Below are positions 1 through 5,672 of a stretch of DNA of 5,889 nt, in pieces (within the stretch, counting starts at the first letter, position 1; every line of letters starts with the position of its first letter). The DNA is from Phycisphaeraceae bacterium. GTDB lineage: Bacteria; Planctomycetota; Phycisphaerae; Phycisphaerales; UBA1924. The stretch is from assembly GCA_009827205.1 (NCBI GenBank), contig WUAK01000182.1, positions 1 to 5,889 on the forward strand. The letters are read 5' to 3'. Both the position numbers and the translations under genes were made by a program. The notes below the pieces were generated by a model, which was not told the origin of the DNA, ran no database searches, and saw only the letters and a list, made by a program, of their open reading frames with translations.

Positions 1-224
1 TCGATTTCGTCGTCGCTTCCCGCGTCAAGGGGAACAAGCATCGGATCGGTGACGCCGAGCTTCTCGACTGCCTTCGCGGTCCGCCGCAGGTTCTTGTCGC
101 CCGGCAGGTGGGTGAAGGCACAGGTGGCGCCGTTCTCGATGAGCGCCTGAGCGATGAAGTACGCGTACGAACGGTCGTTTGCGATGCCGACCACGAGCCC
201 TGTCTTGCCGTCGAGAAGTCCCAT
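1..224 (-). CDS. fabI: Enoyl-[acyl-carrier-protein] reductase (NADH), FabI type, N-terminal part only
   Basis: This is the first 74 codons of a gene that runs off the left edge. The protein begins MGLLDGKTGLVVGIANDRSY, which closely parallels the FabI N-terminus (E. coli starts MGFLSGKRILVTGVAS). FabI reduces trans-2-enoyl-ACP to acyl-ACP with NADH in the last step of each cytoplasmic fatty-acid elongation cycle. The atypical short-chain dehydrogenase nucleotide-binding loop lies at residues 13-28 (Gly13, Ser19, Ala21, Ala25), in the GxAxxxSxAxxxA pattern that separates FabI from ordinary SDR enzymes. Asp67 matches the conserved Asp of the 'CDV' segment. The ATG at 224 is preceded at 8 nt by AAGGAG, the only strong Shine-Dalgarno in the window, so the start is well supported. 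The catalytic Tyr and Lys lie outside the window and cannot be checked. It diverges from nadC. Confidence 0.93.
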   Translation of the reverse strand, partial: MGLLDGKTGLVVGIANDRSYAYFIAQALIENGATCAFTHLPGDKNLRRTAKAVEKLGVTDPMLVPLDAGSDDEI

Positions 225-232
225 CGAGCGAT

Positions 233-238
233 CTCCTT
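233..238 (-). promoter_or_regulatory. Shine-Dalgarno sequence of fabI
   Basis: AAGGAG on the minus strand, 8 nt before the fabI ATG at 224. It fixes the fabI start. The other start regions in this window lack a comparably well placed site, so fabI is the exception. Confidence 0.8.
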
Positions 239-252
239 GCTTGAACAGAACG

Positions 253-258
253 ATCCTA
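253..258 (-). promoter_or_regulatory. Candidate -10 box for fabI
   Basis: TAGGAT on the minus strand fits the TAnnnT pattern of sigma-70-type -10 elements. Transcription would start near position 246, giving a leader of about 22 nt that contains the fabI Shine-Dalgarno site. I see no convincing -35 hexamer at 16-18 bp. This is inference from pattern and position. Confidence 0.45.
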
Positions 259-263
259 GGAGG
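258..263 (+). promoter_or_regulatory. Shine-Dalgarno-like AGGAGG upstream of nadC (alternative reading)
   Basis: AGGAGG lies 13 nt before the in-frame ATG at 277. That spacing is long for a working ribosome binding site. To be used, the transcript would have to start upstream of about 255, yet positions 181-256 contain no TA dinucleotide on the plus strand and so no TAnnnT box. It also overlaps the candidate fabI -10. It remains an alternative to the leaderless start at 286. Confidence 0.3.
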
Positions 264-272
264 CCCGGCGGG

Positions 273-278
273 TAGGAT
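273..278 (+). promoter_or_regulatory. Candidate -10 box for nadC, possibly giving a leaderless mRNA
   Basis: TAGGAT (TAnnnT) lies 7 nt before the ATG at 286, the distance at which transcription normally begins, so the mRNA could start at the start codon itself. It is the only TAnnnT on the plus strand between 181 and 286. It forms an inverted pair with the fabI -10 candidate at 253-258 (ATCCTA and TAGGAT, 14 bp between them). No clear -35 is visible. Confidence 0.45.
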
Positions 279-285
279 GCCTCCA

Positions 286-1212
286 ATGGCAGCCGAATCC
301 GCTTCCAAACCGAGCATTCAGACGTTCTATGAGGGCCTCAGCAAGACCGGTCTTGTGCGCAGGCTCCTTGAGATCGCCCGGGATGAGGATCTGGGTCCCG
401 ATCGGATCGATCTGACCGCCAGGGTGACACACAGCGAGACTGAGCACGCATCTGCGAGAGTCGTGCTCGCTCAGGACGCTGTCGTTGCTGGACTGGCAGC
501 GATTCCGGAACTTCTTGAGGTTTTCGAGGCCGAGGTGATGGTGACGTCTGCTCTGAGCGATGGAGATCGGGCTACCAAGGGCACTGTTCTGGCGACACTC
601 GAAGGTCCGCTGAATCAGATCGTCACCATCGAGCGCACGATCCTGAATCTGCTCGGGCGTTTGACGGGTGTTGCGACACTGGCTTCGGAGTATGTGCAGC
701 GAGCCGGACCGGGCGTGGACGTGCTTGACACCAGAAAGACGACCCCGGGACTGAGGGTGCTTGAGAAATATGCTGTCCGCTGCGGCGGGGGCACATCGCA
801 CAGGCTCGGATTGCACGACGCGGTTCTGATCAAAGACAACCACATTGCGCATGTGCCGAACGACGAGTTGGCCTCTTGGATTGCAGACGCGGCACGGCGC
901 GCCAAGGGACTGAGCAGCGCGTTTTTCATGGTCGAGGTTGACACGCTCGATCAGTTCCGTGAAATCCTCCGAGTCGATGATGGGCTGGTTGACTATGTGC
1001 TGCTGGACAACATGAGTCCCGAGACGATGCGTTCAGCTGTGGGGATGCGTGACGACGCGGGTAGCTCCATCAAGCTCGAGGCATCGGGTGGTGTACGGCT
1101 CGAGACGATCAAGAGCATCGCGGCATCGGGTGTTGATCGGATCAGTGTGGGCGCTCTCACCCATCAGGCGGTCACGGCTGATGTCCGGCTCGACATCGGG
1201 ACCGGACGATGA
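286..1212 (+). CDS. nadC: Nicotinate-nucleotide pyrophosphorylase (quinolinate phosphoribosyltransferase, carboxylating)
   Basis: NadC converts quinolinate and PRPP to nicotinate mononucleotide, CO2 and pyrophosphate in de novo NAD synthesis in the cytoplasm. With the start at 286 it has 308 residues, close to the usual family length of about 280-300. The N-terminal QPRTase domain covers roughly residues 25-130 and the barrel domain follows. Diagnostic segments are ERT at 116-118, DTRKTTPG at 148-155, GGGTSHR ending at Arg173, KDNH at 183-186, Glu217 and Asp219 in VEVD, Asp241 in LLDN, EASGG at 265-269 and a late SVGAL phosphate-binding segment. Ser171 replaces the Asn seen in many bacterial homologues. 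The frame is open back to 154, but that extension is antisense to fabI and unlike the family. ATG at 277 (3 residues longer) is the main alternative start. The gene overlaps birA by ATGA. Confidence 0.95.
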   Translation: MAAESASKPSIQTFYEGLSKTGLVRRLLEIARDEDLGPDRIDLTARVTHSETEHASARVVLAQDAVVAGLAAIPELLEVFEAEVMVTSALSDGDRATKGTVLATLEGPLNQIVTIERTILNLLGRLTGVATLASEYVQRAGPGVDVLDTRKTTPGLRVLEKYAVRCGGGTSHRLGLHDAVLIKDNHIAHVPNDELASWIADAARRAKGLSSAFFMVEVDTLDQFREILRVDDGLVDYVLLDNMSPETMRSAVGMRDDAGSSIKLEASGGVRLETIKSIAASGVDRISVGALTHQAVTADVRLDIGTGR

Positions 1213-1988
1213 TCACGCCCGACTCGCCCATCCATCTCTGGGCCGACGCGATCGAGGAGCGAGCGCAGACACTTGAAAACCTCGGTCTCTCACGCGCCGT
1301 CGTGCTCGCTGAGACGGCATCGACTCAGTCCGCGGCGGTGCAGCACTCGGGAGGCAACGCAGGTCTCGTATGTATCGCTTCGCGGCAGACAGGCGGTCGG
1401 GGGCGACTCGGCAGGCAATGGGCGGACGATATGGGCAAGGGCATCTCGATGACGCTCGCCCTGGGAGAGGACATCGATGGGGCGAGGCTTTCACTCGCTC
1501 TGGGGGTCGCGGTCGCCGAGGCGTGCGCTGATGTCGGGCCAGGTCCACGGGTGGGGCTCCGCTGGCCGAACGATATCGTCGATCGACCGACGGGCGCGAA
1601 GATCGCCGGTGTTCTGATCGAGAAGCAGGACGGCCTCACGCTCGTGGGAATAGGGATCAACGTGCACCAGACTCAGGAGGACTGGCAGCGGGCCCAGCAG
1701 GCCGGCGCGATCTCACTCGCTGCACTCGATGCGCCTGCGGACCGGCTCGCGCTTGCGCTCGAGGTGCTTGTGCTGATCGATCGGAAGCTGGGTGAGGAAC
1801 CAAAGTCGCTCGCGGAGCAGTGGCACACGCGCGACACGCTGACGGGCACCTCGCAGACATTCGAGCATGACGGCAAAAGTATAACTGGTTTGGTTGAATC
1901 AATCGATCCCACCAACACACTCATTGTGCGCACGACATCGGGCTTGGTCAGGCTGCCGGCGTCCTCGACGAGCCTTGTCCACTCATAG
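1209..1988 (+). CDS. birA: Biotin-[acetyl-CoA-carboxylase] ligase, group I (no HTH domain)
   Basis: This enzyme makes biotinyl-5'-AMP and transfers biotin to the lysine of the acetyl-CoA carboxylase carrier protein, and of other biotin enzymes. The protein has 259 residues. Family marks are ETASTQ at 35-40 (substrate-proximal S/T segment), the adenylate loop GGRGRLGRQW at 62-71, RWPNDI at 118-123, Lys131 within AKIAGVLIE (matching the essential Lys of KLAGILVE in E. coli BirA) and GIGINV at 147-152. A small C-terminal SH3-like domain covers roughly residues 213-256. There is no N-terminal winged-helix domain, so unlike E. coli BirA it should not itself repress biotin genes. The ATG overlaps the nadC stop as ATGA and no good Shine-Dalgarno is seen, which suggests translational coupling in one operon. 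Its 3' end overlaps the convergent HIT gene by 6 bp. Confidence 0.93.
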   Translation: MITPDSPIHLWADAIEERAQTLENLGLSRAVVLAETASTQSAAVQHSGGNAGLVCIASRQTGGRGRLGRQWADDMGKGISMTLALGEDIDGARLSLALGVAVAEACADVGPGPRVGLRWPNDIVDRPTGAKIAGVLIEKQDGLTLVGIGINVHQTQEDWQRAQQAGAISLAALDAPADRLALALEVLVLIDRKLGEEPKSLAEQWHTRDTLTGTSQTFEHDGKSITGLVESIDPTNTLIVRTTSGLVRLPASSTSLVHS

Positions 1989-2393
1989 CTTGGATGCGAT
2001 CAACTCGACAAGCTTGGCGGCTTGCTCATGATCGATGTCTAGAGCATCCCATCCGATGCCGAGTCCTTTGCCATCCATTTTCGGGATGATGTGAAAGTGC
2101 ACGTGCATGACGGCCTGGTGGGCGTCGGTGCCGTTGTTCTGGAGCACGTTGTACGCCGAGGCACCTGTCGCTTGCATGACGGCTCGGCAAATCCGAGGCA
2201 GGACCCTGCCGATCGCGGCGGATGATTCATCCGACAGCTCATCAAGCGTGACGGCGGGTTCCTTGGGGATCACGAGAGTGTGCCCGCTGGAAAGAGGGCC
2301 CACATCGAGAAACGACAGGACGTGCTCGTCCTCGTATACGCGGTGGCAGGGGATCTCGCCCCTGATGATCTTGGCAAAGACGGTCTCGCTCAT
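1983..2393 (-). CDS. Histidine triad (HIT) family nucleotide hydrolase/transferase
   Basis: A 136-residue single-domain HIT protein, a normal length for bacterial HinT/Hit proteins. The triad HVHFHIIP occupies residues 97-104. In this family the middle His (His99 here) attacks the alpha-phosphate of the nucleotide substrate. His38 in GHTLVIPK and the NNG segment at 86-88 match other conserved pocket positions. The N-terminal FAKIIRGEIP with VYEDE is typical of the HinT-like branch, whose members hydrolyse adenosine phosphoramidates or aminoacyl-adenylates. The exact substrate cannot be read from sequence. The ATG at 2393 has no Shine-Dalgarno but follows a -10-like TAGACT by 6 nt. The gene diverges from mutL across 36 bp and its stop overlaps the end of birA. 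No terminator is visible between the convergent genes. Confidence 0.93.
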   Translation of the reverse strand: MSETVFAKIIRGEIPCHRVYEDEHVLSFLDVGPLSSGHTLVIPKEPAVTLDELSDESSAAIGRVLPRICRAVMQATGASAYNVLQNNGTDAHQAVMHVHFHIIPKMDGKGLGIGWDALDIDHEQAAKLVELIASKL

Positions 2394-2399
2394 GCGTCG

Positions 2400-2405
2400 A
2401 GTCTA
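2400..2405 (-). promoter_or_regulatory. Candidate -10 box for the HIT gene, leaderless arrangement
   Basis: TAGACT on the minus strand ends 6 nt before the HIT ATG at 2393, so transcription would start at or next to the A of the start codon. No Shine-Dalgarno occurs in the gap. TCGATT 16 bp upstream is at most a weak -35. Confidence 0.5.
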
Positions 2406-2418
2406 CCGCGCAGGGACG

Positions 2419-2424
2419 TACAAT
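2419..2424 (+). promoter_or_regulatory. Candidate -10 box for mutL, leaderless arrangement
   Basis: TACAAT differs from the consensus TATAAT at one position and ends 5 nt before the mutL GTG at 2430. With normal -10 to start spacing the first transcribed base would be at or next to the G of GTG. There is no Shine-Dalgarno upstream. The -35 region would fall inside the HIT gene's own start region, where only weak matches are seen. Confidence 0.55.
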
Positions 2425-2429
2425 CGAGT

Positions 2430-4289
2430 GTGAGCACTCCCAGACGATCCATCAAGCGACTCAGCAAGACCGTGGCGAGCCAGATCGCGGCGGGCGAGGT
2501 GGTCGAGCGCCCAAGCTCGGTGGTCAAGGAACTCGTGGAGAACTCGCTCGACGCGGGAGCGACGCGTGTACGAATCGAGTTGGAATCGGGCGGCATCGAG
2601 CTCATCAGGATCGCCGACGACGGCAAGGGGATCCCAGCAGACGAACTGCCGCTTGCGCTCGAGCCCCATGCAACGAGCAAGATCGAGGGCACAGAGGATC
2701 TGGATCGCATCGCGACGATGGGTTTCCGCGGCGAAGCGATCGCGTCTATTGCATCCGTCTCGAGGCTGGTGATCAGATCACGGACACAACAGAGCCCCTC
2801 GGCTTCTGAGATCCGCTGCGATGGGGGCGAGGTTCAGCCCGTACGTCCATCGTCTGGCCCTGTTGGTACCACGATCGAGGTGCGGAATCTCTTTTTCTCG
2901 ACGCCGGCGAGACGAAAGTTTCTGAAGACACCGCAGACCGAGCGGGGGCGGTGCCTGAAGGCGGTGCGTGAGCTCGCGATGGCCAATCCTGCGATCGGAT
3001 TCACGATCGTGAGCGAGGGCAAGACGCTTCTTGATGTTGAGTCGAACCAGGATCCTCGCGATCGAGCGCTCGCGGTGTTGGGCAAAGAACTCGAGCCCCA
3101 GCTTTTGGTTGCGCAGGCTGACACGTTCGACGATGCGCGGGGGATCGCGCTCTGGGGGCTGGTTGGCAAGCCCGAGATCGCGAGGCCTACGGCGATCGCG
3201 CAGCACATCTTCGTCAACGGCAGGCCTATCAAGGATCGCACGATCCAGCACGCGCTCAAAGAGGCTTACAGGGGGCTCATGGAGCACAGCCGCTACCCAA
3301 CCGCGGTGCTCATGCTCGAGATGTCGCCCGAGGCTGTCGATGTCAATGTCCACCCGGCAAAGTCCGAGGTTCGGTTTCGAGACTCGGGGCACGTGCACAG
3401 TGTGGTTCATCGCGCAGTGAAAGAGGCCCTTCAGAAGGCGGACCTGACGCCGGCTGCTGCAGTGTTTACGAGGTCGGCTTCTTCGTTCGAGGCGCTGCCC
3501 GGCTCCGGTCGCACGGGTGACCTGGACCCACAGCAGATGGTGGACTTCTTCAAGCGCGATGTGCCCAATGCTGTTCAGGGGAGGCTCTCATACGAAGCGC
3601 TCAGAGCCGCGATGGAGCCGACGAATGCCAAGGAAGCCGCTGATTCTGATCAGGTTCGGTCTGAGCACGATGCGTCGCAAGTCACTCAACCGGCATCCTA
3701 TGTCGAGCCCAAGAGACTCTCGCATTTGCAGGTACACCAGAGTTACGTCGTGACACAGGACGAGAGCGGCGTGGTCATTGTTGATCAGCACGCTCTGCAC
3801 GAACGCGTCATGTTCGAGTATCTGATGGAGCGGCTCGGCCGAGGAGCGCTTGAGAGCCAGCAGCTACTGACGCCCGAGGTCATCGAGGTGTCCCCGGCGC
3901 AGCTTGAGGCGCTCGATGCGATCGGCGAACTGCTGGAGCGCATCGGCATTGAGGCGAGGGAGATGGGCCCGACCTCGGTAGGGGTGTCCGCGTTCCCGAG
4001 TTTCCTCTTCGATCGCGGGGTGGAGGTTCAGCCCTTCATGAACGACCTGCTCGAGCAAACTGCGAGGAGCGAGGTGCCCCCGACGAGCGAAGAGGCGCTT
4101 CGCGATGTGGTCGACATGATGAGCTGCAAGGCCGCGGTCAAGGCGGGCGACAAGCTCAGCGGCGAAGAGCTTGACAGATTGATGCAGCTCCGAGACGAAG
4201 TCGAACGCTCATCGAGCTGCCCCCACGGCAGGCCGACCTCGGTCCGGCTCTCACTCTTCGATCTTGAGAAACTCTTTCACCGCCGCTAG
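2430..4289 (+). CDS. mutL: DNA mismatch repair protein MutL with endonuclease-type C-terminus
   Basis: MutL links mismatch recognition by MutS to strand removal. The protein has 619 residues, close to E. coli (615) and B. subtilis (627). The N-terminal GHKL ATPase shows Glu34 and Asn38 in KELVENSLDAGAT, the Asp63/Gly65/Gly67 nucleotide loop, ATSK at 81-84, GFRGEA at 98-103 and a later LFFSTPARRKFLK segment. A polar, poorly conserved linker spans about residues 350-425. The C-terminal domain has the metal-dependent nicking motif DQHALHERVMFE at 452-463, with Cys566, CPHGRP at 597-602 and FHR at 616-618. QQLLTP at 477-482 resembles the sliding-clamp-binding motif. These marks indicate a MutH-independent system. 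GTG at 2430 is chosen because it gives the family N-terminus (about 18 residues before IAAGEVVERP) and follows a -10-like box. The frame is open back to 2280, but that part is antisense to the HIT gene. Confidence 0.96.
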   Translation: MSTPRRSIKRLSKTVASQIAAGEVVERPSSVVKELVENSLDAGATRVRIELESGGIELIRIADDGKGIPADELPLALEPHATSKIEGTEDLDRIATMGFRGEAIASIASVSRLVIRSRTQQSPSASEIRCDGGEVQPVRPSSGPVGTTIEVRNLFFSTPARRKFLKTPQTERGRCLKAVRELAMANPAIGFTIVSEGKTLLDVESNQDPRDRALAVLGKELEPQLLVAQADTFDDARGIALWGLVGKPEIARPTAIAQHIFVNGRPIKDRTIQHALKEAYRGLMEHSRYPTAVLMLEMSPEAVDVNVHPAKSEVRFRDSGHVHSVVHRAVKEALQKADLTPAAAVFTRSASSFEALPGSGRTGDLDPQQMVDFFKRDVPNAVQGRLSYEALRAAMEPTNAKEAADSDQVRSEHDASQVTQPASYVEPKRLSHLQVHQSYVVTQDESGVVIVDQHALHERVMFEYLMERLGRGALESQQLLTPEVIEVSPAQLEALDAIGELLERIGIEAREMGPTSVGVSAFPSFLFDRGVEVQPFMNDLLEQTARSEVPPTSEEALRDVVDMMSCKAAVKAGDKLSGEELDRLMQLRDEVERSSSCPHGRPTSVRLSLFDLEKLFHRR

Positions 4290-4293
4290 CCGA

Positions 4294-4299
4294 TACAAC
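4294..4299 (+). promoter_or_regulatory. Weak -10-like box before the GT87-type gene
   Basis: TACAAC lies 8 nt before the ATG at 4308 in the 18-bp gap after mutL. It resembles the mutL box but lacks the final conserved T. No Shine-Dalgarno is present. The gene may instead be read through from mutL, so this is a tentative call. Confidence 0.25.
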
Positions 4300-4307
4300 T
4301 TCTACGT

Positions 4308-5672
4308 ATGAACGAAGAGACGCAGATCAACGCAGACCGGGAGTGGCGCATCGGGTCGGGGCTCGCTAGGTGGCGCCGTTTCGGGGCAATCGCGTCATGG
4401 GTCGGTGTCGCGGCGATCGCGGGCTGGCTGATCTCGCGGATCATCAAGGAAGCCGCGGACACCGAAGGTGGTGACTTCCGGCATTTCTACTGGGCTGCGG
4501 AAGCCATGCGGCAGGGCAGGGACGTGTATGACTCGGGCACGCTCGGGTACATTTACCCGCCTTTCTTCGCGTGGGCGATCCAGCCGTTGGTCTCCCTGGG
4601 CCGTGTTGGCGCCGCGCAGGCGTGGGGCGGGATCAACCTCATCCTGCTCGCTGTCTCGCTGGTTCTCGCGTTCCGCATCGTCTCAGAGCGTCTAAGGGGG
4701 CCTCGCGACGCGATCACATGGTCGTTTATTCTGCTCGCAGGTGCGCTGCTCTCGATCGACCAGATCCGTCAGGAGTTCAAGCAGGGACAGACGGACACGA
4801 TCGTGCTGGCGTCCTTCACGCTGGCGCTGTATCTCCTTGGCAGATTCCCGCTGGTGGCCGGCATGGTGCTTGGGTTTGCGGCGCAAGTGAAGCACCAGGC
4901 GGTGCTGCCGGTCCTGTACCTGCTCGTGCGGGGTCGCGTAAAACCGATGTTTGGCTTCGTAGTTGCGATGCCTCTGATCGCGACGCTCCCGATGACCACG
5001 ATGGGCAAAGACGCGTGGTGGGACGCGATGCAGAGATCGTACGGCTACGTGGGATCGGTTTCAGCGGTCGCGGAGACAGATGCCGAGACTGCGCTTCACC
5101 CGATCACATGGGAGAAATCTGTCTCGATCCCGTCTGCGATAGCAAGAGCCATCGAGACACAAGACGGTGTGCCGTCGATGTTGCTCATGGGCTTGGTGGG
5201 CGTGACCGCGGCTTCGGTCTTTGGTATTACATGGTTGATCTTCAAACGATTCGGTGTGCCGATGTTTGTCGGTCGGTGGGGGCCCAGAGAGGAGAAGTCA
5301 AAGCCCGGTATCGCGATGATCGAGTGGGCGGGGCTGTTTATCGCGCTTCTTGCATTTAGTCCTCAGGCGATGAACAGGCACGGGTTTATACTTGTGTTCG
5401 TTCATGTGCTGATCGCGTACCTCATCTTTGTCCCTAAGAGCGGCATCAATCGATGGCCCCTGATTATCGGGACGCTTGCATATCAGATTGCTCAGGTCAT
5501 CCCCGCTGAAGATAAGGGGATGCTGACCGAGTCATTCGGATGGTGGATGCACGTGGGCGGGGAAAGCTGGTGCATGCTGCTGATGTGGTTCGGGCTCGTG
5601 TGGACAGGCCTCGACGCGGTCCGAAAGGGATACCCGAGATTCGTTGTTGAAAAGCTCGAACTCAGCTCGTGA
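4308..5672 (+). CDS. Polytopic membrane protein, GT87/DUF2029-type glycosyltransferase
   Basis: A 454-residue protein with roughly ten to twelve hydrophobic stretches, the first near residues 27-46. It fits the DUF2029/GT87 family, membrane enzymes of the GT-C type that in studied members use polyprenyl-phosphate sugars to build envelope glycans. Supporting marks are Asp56-Phe57 followed by FYWAAEAMRQGRDVY in the first extracytoplasmic loop (the usual DFxxYxxAxxxxxGxxxY pattern), YPPFF at 83-87, GQTD at 160-163 opening a hydrophobic segment, and Lys195 in VKHQAVLP where relatives often have KxxP. The sugar and acceptor cannot be predicted. The N-terminal 26 residues are charged and cytoplasmic in a simple model. 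It starts 18 bp after mutL without a Shine-Dalgarno. A functional link to mismatch repair is unlikely. The 3' end overlaps the next, convergent gene by 11 bp. Confidence 0.75.
   Translation: MNEETQINADREWRIGSGLARWRRFGAIASWVGVAAIAGWLISRIIKEAADTEGGDFRHFYWAAEAMRQGRDVYDSGTLGYIYPPFFAWAIQPLVSLGRVGAAQAWGGINLILLAVSLVLAFRIVSERLRGPRDAITWSFILLAGALLSIDQIRQEFKQGQTDTIVLASFTLALYLLGRFPLVAGMVLGFAAQVKHQAVLPVLYLLVRGRVKPMFGFVVAMPLIATLPMTTMGKDAWWDAMQRSYGYVGSVSAVAETDAETALHPITWEKSVSIPSAIARAIETQDGVPSMLLMGLVGVTAASVFGITWLIFKRFGVPMFVGRWGPREEKSKPGIAMIEWAGLFIALLAFSPQAMNRHGFILVFVHVLIAYLIFVPKSGINRWPLIIGTLAYQIAQVIPAEDKGMLTESFGWWMHVGGESWCMLLMWFGLVWTGLDAVRKGYPRFVVEKLELSS

Noticed and set aside
154..285. Upstream in-frame extension of nadC (44 extra residues)
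   Set aside because: It runs antisense to the fabI N-terminal codons, has no family-like sequence, and better starts exist at 277 and 286.
256..852. 198-codon minus-strand frame inside nadC
   Set aside because: It is opposite the conserved NadC core. The His/Arg/Gln-rich product looks like a reverse-strand shadow.
1987..2014. AGCTTG...CAAGCT inverted repeat as a bidirectional terminator
   Set aside because: The stem is only 6 bp with a 16-nt loop, lies in HIT codons, and has no T run on either side.
2280..2429. In-frame extension of mutL by 50 residues into the HIT gene
   Set aside because: It is antisense to HIT codons. The MutL family N-terminus and the -10-like box both point to GTG at 2430.
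2778..3410. 210-codon open frame on the minus strand inside mutL
   Set aside because: It lies wholly opposite strongly conserved MutL ATPase codons. Its composition is Arg/His/Leu-rich, as expected of a shadow in GC-rich coding DNA, and it shows no family motifs.
4571..5359. 262-codon plus-strand frame inside the GT87-type gene
   Set aside because: It lies in a different frame of a gene with coherent membrane topology. Its translation is Gly/Arg/Ala-rich and shows no domain pattern.
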